Position numbers and translations under genes: made by a program. Shown here in pieces: positions 1-8,776 of a stretch of 64,000 bases of DNA. The DNA is from Photobacterium proteolyticum (GTDB lineage: Bacteria > Pseudomonadota > Gammaproteobacteria > Enterobacterales > Vibrionaceae), in NCBI RefSeq assembly GCF_001939735.1, contig NZ_MJIL01000101.1:124001-188000 (forward strand). The letters run 5' to 3'. Within the stretch, counting starts at the first letter, position 1; the number at the start of each line of letters is the position of its first letter. The notes beneath the pieces were generated by a model that was not told the origin of the DNA, did no database searches, and saw nothing but the letters and a program-made list of their open reading frames with translations.

Positions 1-50
1 TGTTTGCCGCAAGCATTATAAAGAAGCGCTTGGCCGCTAATTTCCGGTAG
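1..50 (+). other. Possible 3' end of an unidentified gene
   Basis: The window opens just before a strong terminator, so the tail of a plus-strand gene probably lies here. Two frames are open from the edge: one ends at a TAA at 38-40 (last residues KHYKEALGR), the other at a TAG at 48-50 (last residues KKRLAANFR). Neither tail is enough to name the gene or to choose between the frames. Confidence 0.3.
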
Positions 51-70
51 AAACTGGCGGTAGATTCGAA

Positions 71-97
71 AAAGCCTGAGTCATGGACTCAGGCTTT
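71..97. terminator. Bidirectional rho-independent terminator at the end of the his operon
   Basis: A perfect 12-bp stem (AAAGCCTGAGTC / GACTCAGGCTTT) with a 3-nt loop. Reading on the minus strand it is followed by a T run, so it ends the his operon 60 bp past the hisI stop. Reading on the plus strand it is followed by a T-rich stretch and would end whatever gene enters from the left edge. Confidence 0.85.
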
Positions 98-158
98 GTT
101 ATTTCTACGCCGCTAACGGAACCCGTTCGGCAGGGCTCCGGTTATCTATAGCTCCGGC

Positions 159-785
159 TTATTTATGGCGCTCTTGCAGCTTGGCTGTGACATCAGATAA
201 GGAGAGTCCTTGGTCCTGAAGCAAGACGATCAGGTGATAGATCAGATCGGCCGACTCGCAGACTAGCTCCTTCTTGTCACCCGACGTTGCCGCAAGCGCG
301 ACTTCAACGCCTTCTTCGCCCACTTTTTGCGAAATACGCTTGGTACCACGGGCGTAGAGGCTGGCGGTGTAGGAGGAGTCAGGATCGGCATCTTTACGAG
401 CAGCCAGAACTTGTTCAAGTTGATGAAGGAACACCAGGGCAGGTTGCTCGTCCTGTCCTTCGATGGCGTTATCGCTGTCAAAACAGGTGGTGGTACCCAG
501 GTGGCAGGTCGGGCCGACAGGATTTACCTTTACCAGCAGGGTATCCTGATCACAGTCTAGCTTGATGCTTTTTAGCTCCAGCACGTTGCCTGAGGTTTCT
601 CCCTTGGTCCACAGGCGGCTCTTGGTACGTGACCAGAAGGTAACCTGCTTGGTTTCCAGAGTTTTATTCAGAGCCTCGTCATTCATATAACCCAGCATCA
701 GCACCTGGCCGCTGGTATTGTCCTGAACAATGGCGGGGACCAATCCGTCTACTTTTTCCCAGTTAATACTTGTTGTTAGGCTCAT
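159..785 (-). CDS. hisI: Bifunctional phosphoribosyl-AMP cyclohydrolase / phosphoribosyl-ATP pyrophosphatase HisIE
   Basis: 208 aa, the usual length of the fused enzyme. It removes pyrophosphate from phosphoribosyl-ATP and then opens the adenine ring (steps 2 and 3 of histidine synthesis) in the cytoplasm. The N-terminal cyclohydrolase half (about 1-110) shows the metal-binding region CDQDTLLVKV and the cysteine motif GPTCHLGTTTCF; the pyrophosphohydrolase half (about 115-208) has the helical EEGVEVALAA motif. The start overlaps the hisF stop by 4 bases (ATGA), pointing to translational coupling. It is the last gene of the operon. Identification is secure. Confidence 0.97.
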   Translation of the reverse strand: MSLTTSINWEKVDGLVPAIVQDNTSGQVLMLGYMNDEALNKTLETKQVTFWSRTKSRLWTKGETSGNVLELKSIKLDCDQDTLLVKVNPVGPTCHLGTTTCFDSDNAIEGQDEQPALVFLHQLEQVLAARKDADPDSSYTASLYARGTKRISQKVGEEGVEVALAATSGDKKELVCESADLIYHLIVLLQDQGLSLSDVTAKLQERHK

Positions 786-1555
786 AGTCGGATCTCCACG
801 TCCTGTTGTTTCAAATACTGCTTAAGTTCACCGATATTGATGACTTGTTTGTGGAAGACAGAAGCGGCTAGGGCACCGTCTACATTGGCTTTGTTGAAGG
901 CGTCGGCAAAGTGAACCATCTCACCGGCACCGCCGGATGCGATAAGCGGGACATGGCACACTTCACGTACCATATTAAGCTGAGTCAGATCATAGCCGTT
1001 GCGAACGCCGTCCTGGTTCATCATGTTCAGGACAATCTCGCCGGCACCGCGTCGCTGCACCTCCTGTACCCAGTCGCGCGTTTCCCACTGGGTCGCCTTG
1101 GTACGGGCCTCGTCACCGGTAAACTGGTACACCTGATACTTGCCGGTATCGGCATCGAAGTAGGAGTCAATGCCGACAACGATGCACTGCACGCCAAATT
1201 TATCGGCCAGTTCGGTGATTAGCGCCGGGTTGGCTAGAGCCGGTGAGTTGATAGAGACTTTATCGGCGCCAAATTGCAGGATGCGGCTGGCATCTTCTGC
1301 TGACTTAATGCCGCCGGCGACACAGAACGGGATGTCGATAACCTCGGCTACCCGGGCCACCCAGCTTTTGTCGACCACCCGGCCGTCGCTTGAGGCGGTG
1401 ATATCATAGAACACCAGCTCGTCAGCCCCTTCTTCGGCGTAGCGCTTGGCAAGCGGTACAATGTCACCGATGATTTCGTGGTTGCGGAACTGAACGCCCT
1501 TTACCACCTGTCCGTCACGGACGTCTAAACAAGGAATGATTCGTCTTGCTAGCAT
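782..1555 (-). CDS. hisF: Imidazole glycerol phosphate synthase cyclase subunit HisF
   Basis: 257 aa (beta/alpha)8 barrel that, with HisH, turns PRFAR and ammonia into imidazole glycerol phosphate and AICAR. The two catalytic aspartates are visible: Asp11 in PCLDVRDGQVVKG and the one in VVGIDSYFD near residue 130. Phosphate-binding loops (VAGGIKS, ASGGAGE) match the family. It lies 18 bp after hisA and overlaps hisI by 4 bases, so the distal genes are tightly coupled. Length and motifs are fully normal. Confidence 0.97.
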   Translation of the reverse strand: MLARRIIPCLDVRDGQVVKGVQFRNHEIIGDIVPLAKRYAEEGADELVFYDITASSDGRVVDKSWVARVAEVIDIPFCVAGGIKSAEDASRILQFGADKVSINSPALANPALITELADKFGVQCIVVGIDSYFDADTGKYQVYQFTGDEARTKATQWETRDWVQEVQRRGAGEIVLNMMNQDGVRNGYDLTQLNMVREVCHVPLIASGGAGEMVHFADAFNKANVDGALAASVFHKQVINIGELKQYLKQQDVEIRL

Positions 1556-1573
1556 ACTGTTACTCCTTGTCTG

Positions 1574-2308
1574 TTAGTTGTTCCAGCACTGAAAAGCTTC
1601 TTCAGCGCTGAACTTTCCATCGAGTAGTGCACGACCGACAATCACGCCCGCTACACCACTTCCCTTGAGGGCTTCGATATCTTTCAGGCCGCCGATGCCG
1701 CCCGAAGACTGGAACTGCACCTGCGGATACTGGGCACAAAGATCGACATAGAGTTCGACATTTGACCCGGCCAGTGTGCCGTCACGGGAGATATCGGTAC
1801 ACAGTACATGCTTGAGGCCGACGGTGAGGAAGTCATCCAGCAGGGCTTCGATACTGACCCCTGAGTCTTCCTGCCAGCCCGAAATGGCAACATGGCGGTT
1901 GCCGTCTTCGTCGATGTTGACGTCGAGCGCCAGAACAATATGTTCCGGGCCATATTTTTCCATCCAGCCTTTAACCAGCTCCGGCTGTTTTACCGCTGTC
2001 GAACCAATAACCACACGCTGGGCACCGGCTGCCAGCAGATCAGCGACGTCCTTTTCGGTTCTTACTCCGCCGCCAATCTGAATGTTGGCAGGGGTACTGG
2101 CGAGCAACTGGCTGATCAGATCCAGCTGACGTGCCGAGGTGTCTTTGGCCCCGGTCAGATCGACCAGGTGCAGCCAGTCAGCCCCGGCCTGGTTATAAAG
2201 CTTGAATTGCTCGGCAGGGTCGATTTTATATTCTGTGACTTGGCCGTAGTCGCCCTGAAAAAGGCGAACAACCTGGCCGTTAATTAAATCAAGTGCGGGA
2301 ATAATCAT
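1574..2308 (-). CDS. hisA: Phosphoribosylformimino-AICAR ribotide isomerase HisA
   Basis: 244 aa (beta/alpha)8 barrel, sister fold to HisF. It performs the Amadori rearrangement of ProFAR to PRFAR. Asp7 (IPALDLING) and the aspartate of VLALDVN near residue 129 are the catalytic pair. Phosphate-gripping GGGVRT and SSGGIGG loops are present. It follows hisH by about 40 bp and precedes hisF by 18 bp in the standard enterobacterial/Vibrio his order. Confidence 0.97.
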   Translation of the reverse strand: MIIPALDLINGQVVRLFQGDYGQVTEYKIDPAEQFKLYNQAGADWLHLVDLTGAKDTSARQLDLISQLLASTPANIQIGGGVRTEKDVADLLAAGAQRVVIGSTAVKQPELVKGWMEKYGPEHIVLALDVNIDEDGNRHVAISGWQEDSGVSIEALLDDFLTVGLKHVLCTDISRDGTLAGSNVELYVDLCAQYPQVQFQSSGGIGGLKDIEALKGSGVAGVIVGRALLDGKFSAEEAFQCWNN

Positions 2309-2350
2309 CCTAAGTCCTTTTGATGTGTTTTAGCTCGCTAAATTATCAAG

Positions 2351-2992
2351 TCACATCTCTAAAAAGTTTTTAATAAGCTGGGCACCGGCTTTGCTGGAGC
2401 GTTCCGGGTGGAACTGTACGCCATAGTAATTCCCGCTCTGTACCGCAGCAGTAAAAGGTTGCCCATATTCACAGCGGGCGATGGTATAGCCGCCTTGCTC
2501 TGCCTCCTCGGCAGAAACCGGCATCGCATAGCTGTGAACAAAATAAAAATAACTACCGGCTGGAATGTCCTTAAACAGCGGGTGTCCTTTTGCCGGAGTG
2601 ACAGTATTCCAGCCCATGTGCGGCAGCGGTAGCGCGCCAGTCTTCAGCTTTTTGATCGGGGCATCACAAAGAGCAAGACACGGGACGAGCTCGGTACCGC
2701 TCTGGCCCTGCTCCTCAGAGAAGGCGCCCAGTAGCTGCATCCCGAGGCAAATACCCAGCAAGGGTTTGTCGACCTGTTTGACAAGCTCGACCAGTTCACG
2801 TTGCTCCAGGTTGTTCATCGCTTCGCTGGCGGTGCCGACACCCGGCAAAAACAGCTTGTCAGCCGCCAGTACGATGTCTGGTTCCTTGCTGACGGTGACG
2901 CTGTAGCCAAGGCGCTCGATGGCAAACCGGACCGATGAGACATTGGCGCAGCCTGTATCAATAATGACGACTTTCTGGTTCTCGCTGGCCAT
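2351..2992 (-). CDS. hisH: Imidazole glycerol phosphate synthase glutaminase subunit HisH
   Basis: 213 aa class I glutamine amidotransferase that feeds ammonia from glutamine to HisF. The nucleophilic Cys lies in LLGICLGMQLLG (about residue 80) and the His-Glu pair in GVQFHPERSSKAG near the C terminus. The start codon overlaps the hisB stop by one base. An intact catalytic triad and normal length make this a functional copy. Confidence 0.96.
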   Translation of the reverse strand: MASENQKVVIIDTGCANVSSVRFAIERLGYSVTVSKEPDIVLAADKLFLPGVGTASEAMNNLEQRELVELVKQVDKPLLGICLGMQLLGAFSEEQGQSGTELVPCLALCDAPIKKLKTGALPLPHMGWNTVTPAKGHPLFKDIPAGSYFYFVHSYAMPVSAEEAEQGGYTIARCEYGQPFTAAVQSGNYYGVQFHPERSSKAGAQLIKNFLEM

Positions 2993-4077
2993 TACAGTAC
3001 TCCTTTACTGCTCGGTAGTTCGGTCCCTTCAACCCGGATAGCCTGGCGTAATGTGCGGCCAAACGCCTTGAACAGGCTCTCAACGATGTGGTGATCGTTC
3101 TCACCCGTCGAAGACAGGTGCAGGGTACAGGCCAGAGTATCGGTGAGTGAACGGAAGAAGTGCGACACCATCTCCGTCGACAAATCGCCCACTTGTTCGC
3201 GACCAAACTCGGCATCGAATTTCAGGAACGGGCGGCCGGAGAGATCCAGCGCGCATTGCGCCAGGCACTCATCCATCGGCAGGCTGAAGCCGAAGCGGCC
3301 AATTCCGCGTTTGTCGCCTAAAGCATCTTTCAATGCTTGCCCGAGCGCCAGTGCGGTATCTTCGACACTGTGGTGGTCATCAATGTGCAAGTCTCCCTTG
3401 ACGGTCAGCTCCATGCGGAAACCGCCGTGGGTAGCAATTTGATCCAGCATGTGATCGAAGAAGCCAAGGCCGGTTTCGATCTTGTTGCCGCCAGCCTCAT
3501 CAAGGTTAACCTTGACCCGGATATCGGTTTCCTTGGTGGTACGAACGACCTCGGCGATCCTTGGGTTAGTGGTCAGATCTTTAACGATCTGTTGCCAGTT
3601 CATGCTTTTCTCGTTTAAGGGATTAGGATTGTACTGGATCCCACGAATGGCCATATTCTCAGCGAGCTGCAGATCGGTCTGGCGATCGCCGATAACCGCC
3701 GAGGTGGCGAAGTCCACACGCCCTTGTTGCAGGTACCCTTTAACAAGGCCCAGCTTTGGTTTGCGGCAGCTGCAGTTGTCTTCGTCGAAGTGCGGGCAGA
3801 TCAGGACATCATCGAATTTGACGCCCTGTGATTCGAAGATTTCCATCATCATGTTGTGCGGCGCATCGAAGTCTGGTTGCGGGTAGCTGTCTGTGCCCAG
3901 GCCATCTTGGTTGGTTACCATGACAAGTTTATAACCCGCATCCTGAAGCTGAAGCAGCGCCGGGATCACGAAAGGCTCAAGCTTGAGTTTATCCAGGCGA
4001 TCAACCTGGAAATCTTCAGGCGGCTCGACAATCAGGGTGCCGTCGCGATCAATAAATAAAATCTTTTCCTTGCTCAC
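2992..4077 (-). CDS. hisB: Bifunctional histidinol-phosphatase / imidazoleglycerol-phosphate dehydratase HisB
   Basis: 361 aa fused enzyme. Residues 1 to about 165 are a HAD-type histidinol-phosphate phosphatase with the DRDGT motif near the start and a zinc-binding CPHFDEDNCSCRKPK segment. The rest is IGP dehydratase with the histidine-rich metal motifs FFDHMLDQIATHGG, DDHHSVEDTALALG and the C-terminal ENDHHIVESLFKAFGR. It catalyses steps 7 and 9 of the pathway. The fusion is typical of gammaproteobacteria. It sits between hisC (20 bp upstream) and hisH (1-bp overlap). Confidence 0.97.
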   Translation of the reverse strand: MSKEKILFIDRDGTLIVEPPEDFQVDRLDKLKLEPFVIPALLQLQDAGYKLVMVTNQDGLGTDSYPQPDFDAPHNMMMEIFESQGVKFDDVLICPHFDEDNCSCRKPKLGLVKGYLQQGRVDFATSAVIGDRQTDLQLAENMAIRGIQYNPNPLNEKSMNWQQIVKDLTTNPRIAEVVRTTKETDIRVKVNLDEAGGNKIETGLGFFDHMLDQIATHGGFRMELTVKGDLHIDDHHSVEDTALALGQALKDALGDKRGIGRFGFSLPMDECLAQCALDLSGRPFLKFDAEFGREQVGDLSTEMVSHFFRSLTDTLACTLHLSSTGENDHHIVESLFKAFGRTLRQAIRVEGTELPSSKGVL

Positions 4078-4096
4078 AATGTTCTTCCTTTAATGC

Positions 4097-5149
4097 TTAA
4101 TTCTGGGTCAGCTGCTCGCGGATAAATGCCAGCGTCTTTTCACATTCATCGCGGTTGCCGATACTGATGCGAATACAGTTTTCAATCGGGGAGCGTCGCA
4201 AAATAATGCCATGGTCCCACAAGGCTGCGAACAGGGCGTCTGCATCCGGGAATTTCACCAACAGGTAGTTGCCATAGCCGTCGAAGACAGTGACACCTTC
4301 GAGCATGCTCAATCCGGCCTGCAGGTAGGCACGGTTGGCGTTGAGATCGAGCACCTGGAACTTGGTCTTTGCCAACCCGGCAGGTGAAAGAGCCTGTACG
4401 GCAATGTCAGTGACAGGAACTGGCACTGGGTAGGGGGCAATGACTTTGAGCAGTAGCTCGATAACTTCCGGATTGGCCAGTGTAAATCCACATCGTAGAC
4501 CAGCCAGTGCAAAGGCTTTTGACAGGGTACGCAGGATGACCAAGTTCGTGTAGCGATCCAGTAAATCGACCGTGGAGGCTTCCGGGCAGAAATCAATGTA
4601 GGCTTCGTCGACCACAACCAGCGCATCGTCTGCCGTCATATCAAGCAGTGCCTCAATATCCTGGCGGTTAAGCAAGTTGCCGGTCGGGTTGTTCGGGCTG
4701 CAGACAAAAATCAGCTTTACACCGTTGAGGTTGTCGCGGATGGTGGCGAGATCCAGCTGCCAGTCGGCGGTCAGCGGGACCGTTTTGGCGCTGACATCAA
4801 ATGTTTCGGCGCTGATCGCATACATGCCATAGGTCGGCGGGCAATACAGGATGCTATCCTGATTGGGCTCACAGAAGGCACGGATCAGAAGCTCAATACC
4901 CTCGTCCGCCCCACGGGAAGTGAGCACCTGCTCTTTCTTTATTCCCGCGTAGTCGGCATAGGCCTGGATCAGCTCATCCGGCTGGCAGGTACTGTAGCGA
5001 TTGAGGCGATCACACTTGATGTTGTATTCATTGGCGAAGGGAGACTCGTTGGCATTGAGCCAGATATCACCGCTGCCACCGAGGCGACGGGCTGACTGAT
5101 AGGGTGTCAGCTCCCGGACTGTTTTTCTCGCTAGCTTTGAAACTGTCAT
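4097..5149 (-). CDS. hisC: Histidinol-phosphate aminotransferase HisC
   Basis: 350 aa PLP-dependent class II aminotransferase that converts imidazole acetol phosphate plus glutamate to histidinol phosphate. The PLP lysine is in TLSKAFALAGLRCG; the SPNNPTGN and DEAYIDF motifs and the C-terminal RRSPIENCIRISIG arginine region match the family. Only 2 bp separate its start from the hisD stop, as expected inside the operon. Confidence 0.97.
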   Translation of the reverse strand: MTVSKLARKTVRELTPYQSARRLGGSGDIWLNANESPFANEYNIKCDRLNRYSTCQPDELIQAYADYAGIKKEQVLTSRGADEGIELLIRAFCEPNQDSILYCPPTYGMYAISAETFDVSAKTVPLTADWQLDLATIRDNLNGVKLIFVCSPNNPTGNLLNRQDIEALLDMTADDALVVVDEAYIDFCPEASTVDLLDRYTNLVILRTLSKAFALAGLRCGFTLANPEVIELLLKVIAPYPVPVPVTDIAVQALSPAGLAKTKFQVLDLNANRAYLQAGLSMLEGVTVFDGYGNYLLVKFPDADALFAALWDHGIILRRSPIENCIRISIGNRDECEKTLAFIREQLTQN

Positions 5150-5151
5150 AC

Positions 5152-6474
5152 CTATGCTTCCTTTGCTGCTGTCTGGACGGCTTGCTGAGTCTGTAGTTTC
5201 TCGACCCTGATCGTGACGGCACGTTTGTGGGCATCGAGGCCTTCTGCTTCGGCAATCGTCACCACTGTCGGTGCCAGCTGCTGCAGGCCGTCGGCACTGA
5301 GTTCCTGTACGGTCATGCGCTTGGTAAAGTCGGCCAGTCCCAAGCTGGAATAGGTTCGAGTATAGCCATATGTCGGCAATACGTGGTTGGTTCCTGATGC
5401 ATAGTCACCGACAGATTCCGGTGACCAGTCGCCGAGGAAGATGGAGCCCGCATTGTCTAACAGTGGCACCAGCTCACGCGGATTCCGAGTCTGGACAATC
5501 AGGTGCTCGGGACCGTAGTGGTTCGAGATAGCAATACACTGGGTCAGGCTGTCGGCCACAATCAGCAGACTTGATCCGAGTGCCTGGCGGGCAATCTCGG
5601 CCCGTGGCAGCTCGGCTAGCTGCTTCTGGATAGCATCGGCAACGCGATCGGCGATACTTGGCTCCGGAGTAACCAGTACAACCTGGGAATCAGGACCGTG
5701 TTCGGCCTGGCTGAGCAAATCAGCGGCAATGAAATCTGGGTCTGCCGTTTCGTCGGCAATCACCAGAACCTCAGAAGGGCCAGCAGGCATATCGATTGCC
5801 GAGCCGCGGAAGTCGTTGCTGACCTGACGCTTGGCCTCGGTAACAAAGGCATTACCCGGCCCGAAGATTTTATCTACTTTGACTACCGATTCTGTGCCGT
5901 AGGCCATTGCGGCAACAGCCTGGGCCCCGCCGACATTGTATATGTCGCTAATGCCGCACAGCTTGGCCACGTACAGAATTTCATCGGCGATAGGCGGTGG
6001 CGAGCACAGAACCGCCTGGCGGCAACCGGCAATTTGTGCCGGTACACCGAGCATCAGCACCGTGGATGGTAGCGGCGCACTGCCGCCGGGAATATACAGG
6101 CCGACCGTGTTAATCGGACGCGTTACCTGTTCGCATACAACGCCTGGCTGAGTTTCTACCCGCAGCGTCGGTTGCTTTTGTGCTTTGTGGAACGTCGCGA
6201 TGTTGTCATAGGCCTGCTTGAGGGCCTGCTTCATTTCGTCGCTGAGGCGCTCTGCTGCCGCTTCCACTTCCAGGTTGCTAACCTTGATTGATTCCGGGCG
6301 GATCTTGTCGAATTTTTCGGTCAGCTCCAGCAGGGCTTCATCGCCGCGTTGACGGACACCCGCAATCACGTCAGAGACGATCGCCGTGATATTGGCCCCT
6401 TCGGTGATCGCCGGACGCTGGAGCAGGGATTCCTGCTGGTTATCGCTTAAAGATTGCCACACAACCGTCTTCAT
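5152..6474 (-). CDS. hisD: Histidinol dehydrogenase HisD
   Basis: 440 aa zinc enzyme that oxidises histidinol to histidine in two NAD-dependent steps, the end of the pathway. Family signatures include YIPGGSAPLPSTVLMLGVPA, FGPGNAFVTEAKR, DMPAGPSEVLVIAD and the zinc/substrate segment LLSQAEHGPDSQ. It starts 3 bp after the hisG stop. Length is normal and nothing is disrupted. Confidence 0.97.
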   Translation of the reverse strand: MKTVVWQSLSDNQQESLLQRPAITEGANITAIVSDVIAGVRQRGDEALLELTEKFDKIRPESIKVSNLEVEAAAERLSDEMKQALKQAYDNIATFHKAQKQPTLRVETQPGVVCEQVTRPINTVGLYIPGGSAPLPSTVLMLGVPAQIAGCRQAVLCSPPPIADEILYVAKLCGISDIYNVGGAQAVAAMAYGTESVVKVDKIFGPGNAFVTEAKRQVSNDFRGSAIDMPAGPSEVLVIADETADPDFIAADLLSQAEHGPDSQVVLVTPEPSIADRVADAIQKQLAELPRAEIARQALGSSLLIVADSLTQCIAISNHYGPEHLIVQTRNPRELVPLLDNAGSIFLGDWSPESVGDYASGTNHVLPTYGYTRTYSSLGLADFTKRMTVQELSADGLQQLAPTVVTIAEAEGLDAHKRAVTIRVEKLQTQQAVQTAAKEA

Positions 6475-6477
6475 GGC

Positions 6478-7374
6478 TTACTCCATCATCTTTTCAATTG
6501 GCAGGACAAGGATTGAGCTTGCGCCAAGCTCTTTAAGCTGTTCCATGGTTTCCCAGAACAGGTTCTCTGAGCTGACAAGATGGATGGCCACACGGCTTTT
6601 ATCAGCAGCAAGCGGCAGCACGGTCGGGTCTTCGGCGCCTGGCAGCAGTGCCGTGATTTGGTCCAGGCGATCTGTCGGGGCGTGTAGCATGATGTACTTC
6701 GACTCTTTGGCCTGGATAACACCCTGCATTCGGGTAAGAATACGCTCGATGAGTGCTTGTTTGTCTTCGCTGAATTCACCCGTACGCTGGATCAGGACTG
6801 CCTTGGAGCGCAGAATAACTTCGACTTCCTTCAGGCCATTGGCCTCGAGGGTCGCGCCGGTTGATACCAGATCACAGATAGCATCGGCCAGGCCTGCTCG
6901 AGGTGCGACTTCGACTGAACCGTTTAACATACAAGGGCTGAACTCGACACCTTGCTCGTCCATATAGCGCTTGACCAGCTGTGGGTAGGTGGTAGCAATA
7001 CGCTTGCCATGCAAGTCTTGCGGGCCGGTATATTGCTCGTCCTTGTCGATGGCAATCGACAGGCGACAACCACCAAAATCAAGTCGGCGCAGTTTGGTGT
7101 AGTCGCACGGCTCATTAAGGGCGGCACGTTCAAGACCGACTTCCTCAAGCTCATTTTCACCGATGACACCTAAATCGACCACGCCATCCATGATCAGGCC
7201 CGGGATATCATCATCGCGTACCAGCAACAGGTCGATAGGCATGTTTTCAGAGTGTACGACCAGGCGCTCACCCATCAGGTTGAATTTAATGCCGCAGCGT
7301 TTGAACAGGTCCTGGCACTCTTTGCTCAGGCGTCCTTTCTTTTGAATCGCGATTCGTAGTCGTTGAGTCTGCAT
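6478..7374 (-). CDS. hisG: ATP phosphoribosyltransferase HisG (long form)
   Basis: 298 aa, the first enzyme of histidine synthesis and the point of feedback inhibition by histidine. This is the long form with a C-terminal ACT-like regulatory domain (from about residue 225), so it does not need HisZ. The catalytic half shows RLRIAIQKKGRLS, DLGVIGENELEE and the PRPP-binding loop LVSTGATLEANGL. It is the first structural gene of the operon, 37 bp past the attenuator hairpin. Confidence 0.97.
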   Translation of the reverse strand: MQTQRLRIAIQKKGRLSKECQDLFKRCGIKFNLMGERLVVHSENMPIDLLLVRDDDIPGLIMDGVVDLGVIGENELEEVGLERAALNEPCDYTKLRRLDFGGCRLSIAIDKDEQYTGPQDLHGKRIATTYPQLVKRYMDEQGVEFSPCMLNGSVEVAPRAGLADAICDLVSTGATLEANGLKEVEVILRSKAVLIQRTGEFSEDKQALIERILTRMQGVIQAKESKYIMLHAPTDRLDQITALLPGAEDPTVLPLAADKSRVAIHLVSSENLFWETMEQLKELGASSILVLPIEKMME

Positions 7375-7410
7375 CGTTGTGTTCCCTGTATCGATTATTC
7401 TTAAAGCCTG

Positions 7411-7449
7411 AAAACGAAAAAACCCTCGGAAGTGAGTTCTTCCGAGGGT
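7411..7449 (-). terminator. his operon attenuator terminator
   Basis: On the minus strand ACCCTCGGAA pairs with TTCCGAGGGT across a 8-nt loop (arms 7440-7449 and 7422-7431), followed by a run of Ts. It lies between the leader peptide and hisG. This placement is that of the classic his attenuator: translation stalling at the His codons would favour an antiterminator and let transcription continue. Confidence 0.85.
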
Positions 7450-7475
7450 CTGAATTCTGTTATTTCTAATGACCG

Positions 7476-7502
7476 CTGGAAGAGTTTTTGTCCGTCTTCC
7501 AG
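7476..7502 (-). promoter_or_regulatory. Leader hairpin between hisL stop and attenuator
   Basis: An 8-bp inverted repeat (CTGGAAGA at 7476-7483, TCTTCCAG at 7495-7502) lies between the leader peptide stop and the terminator hairpin. Its position fits one of the alternative stems of the attenuator, but which pairings compete was not computed. Confidence 0.5.
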
Positions 7503-7526
7503 AGCGAGGCGTATCCTCCCGAAAGA

Positions 7527-7574
7527 CTAGTCAGGATGATGATGGTGATGTAGGTTTACCATTGGGATACGCAT
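7527..7574 (-). CDS. hisL: his operon leader peptide HisL
   Basis: A 15-codon ORF reading MRIPMVNLHHHHHPD followed by TAG, with five consecutive His codons (CAT/CAC). Ribosome stalling here when charged tRNA-His is scarce is the established mechanism of his attenuation. An AGAG about 9 nt upstream can serve as Shine-Dalgarno. The enterobacterial leader carries seven His codons in a row, so this run is shorter. The attenuator hairpin starts about 80 nt downstream. Confidence 0.92.
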   Translation of the reverse strand: MRIPMVNLHHHHHPD

Positions 7575-7794
7575 AATTATGTACTCTGTTTAAATCGTTA
7601 TTAACTCGTTGCTTGCTATTCACACTAACCAAGCTAATTTGATTTTGCAACAGTATTTTTACCGAAATGTTGATTTATTAAAAAAAGGTAAATAAAACAG
7701 GTGCAAACGGCTCAGGACCAGTGAGTTATCGAATGGGGTCCCTGAGCAATAAAATGAAATATTTAACATTTGCCGCTAATGGTAGGCATAAAAG
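7575..7794 (-). promoter_or_regulatory. his operon promoter region
   Basis: A candidate sigma-70 promoter reads TTGCAA (7645-7650), 17-bp spacer, TAGTGT (7622-7627) on the minus strand, placing a start about 40 nt before the leader peptide. Matches are 4/6 and 3/6, so this is a moderate call. The rest of this stretch (to 7794) is AT-rich and shows nothing else I recognise. Confidence 0.4.
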
Positions 7795-7980
7795 CTAAAC
7801 ATAAATATCAAGCAGGCCTTTGGGCGGGCGCTTTTGGGATTGCTCCTTGGGGGGATCCTGCTTGTTGTCTTCGCTTTTGGCTTCGACTTTTTGTTTGCGT
7901 TCATCAATCAGTGATGCCTGGGTAACTTTCTTTAGCTGTTTATGAGCGTTCAACGGCAGATTGTTATTGGGGTTTATCAT
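7795..7980 (-). CDS. Small hypothetical protein, 61 aa
   Basis: 61 aa, very hydrophilic, rich in Lys, Gln, Pro and Asn, with no signal peptide or membrane segment; the middle (about 18-52) looks disordered. I do not recognise it. A GAGG Shine-Dalgarno lies about 8 nt before the ATG, which supports translation. It stands alone upstream of the his promoter on the same strand. Function unknown; it could still be a chance frame. Confidence 0.5.
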   Translation of the reverse strand: MINPNNNLPLNAHKQLKKVTQASLIDERKQKVEAKSEDNKQDPPKEQSQKRPPKGLLDIYV

Positions 7981-8213
7981 GTCATTGCCTCATTTCTTTA
8001 AAGAGTCATGGTCAATTTATCGTCAATGAGGTATTGATATTGAGTGTTTTTTGTTCATCATATCTGTGTTGTTAGACAAAATGTGACCTTGCTCAAACTG
8101 TTACGGAGAATCGTGATACTTATTCGGAGAAGCCGATCAGACAACAGTGAAGGGGGAAATCGTCAGTTGGGTAATAGAGTGAATGGGTAAAGAAGGGTTG
8201 GAAGGGGTAAAAA

Positions 8214-8235
8214 GAAGCCCGATAATTCGGGCTTC
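8214..8235. terminator. Terminator of the ychJ operon
   Basis: GAAGCCCGA / TCGGGCTTC, a 9-bp stem with a 4-nt loop, followed on the minus strand by TTTTT. It lies 17 bp past the ychJ stop. Confidence 0.8.
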
Positions 8236-8251
8236 GAGCTGGGCTTACCTG

Positions 8252-8773
8252 TTAGCCGCAGCACTTTTTGAATTTTTTGCCGCTACCGCACGGGCATGGG
8301 TCATTACGACCGACTTTATCGCTGATAGCCGGTGTTGGTGCCTCAACTGGCTGTTCTTCTGCCGGTTGCGGGTACTCCCCGTCGATATAAAACCACTGGC
8401 TTTCCTCACCGACAGGCTCGCGTAGGAAGCGTGACTTTTCTTGCAGGCAAAACTCATCGTCGCCTTCTTGATAATAGGCCTTGAATTCAACATACCCTTC
8501 ACCGTTTTCGGCAACTTCGCTGCTGATCACTTCCAGGCCCAGCCAGTGAGAATGTACTGATTCGGCAATGGCCTCGCGGTATTGCTCTGCCTCGCAGCTT
8601 GGATGATAGGTGGCAACGACAAAGTCAACAAGACCAAGGACATGTGCACTGTACCTGGCGCGCATTAGTTGCTCAGGGTGATGGGCTCGTGATGGTTGTT
8701 GATGGATGGGCTGGCAGCAAGTTATTAGTGTTTTCTTGCTGCCGCACGGGCATTGCTGGTCTGGCGTAGACAT
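8252..8773 (-). CDS. ychJ: YchJ family protein with two SEC-C zinc motifs
   Basis: 173 aa. Both ends carry a SEC-C type zinc motif: CPCGSKKTLITCC near the N terminus and CPCGSGKKFKKCC at the C terminus. Between them is the NTF2-like core of the YchJ (UPF0225) family, with the RYSAHVLGLVDFVVATYHPS segment. The precise function of the family is not established; SEC-C motifs bind zinc and are known from the SecA tail. It starts 3 bp after the EAL-HDOD gene stop, so the two are probably co-transcribed. Confidence 0.85.
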   Translation of the reverse strand: MSTPDQQCPCGSKKTLITCCQPIHQQPSRAHHPEQLMRARYSAHVLGLVDFVVATYHPSCEAEQYREAIAESVHSHWLGLEVISSEVAENGEGYVEFKAYYQEGDDEFCLQEKSRFLREPVGEESQWFYIDGEYPQPAEEQPVEAPTPAISDKVGRNDPCPCGSGKKFKKCCG

Positions 8774-8776
8774 GGA

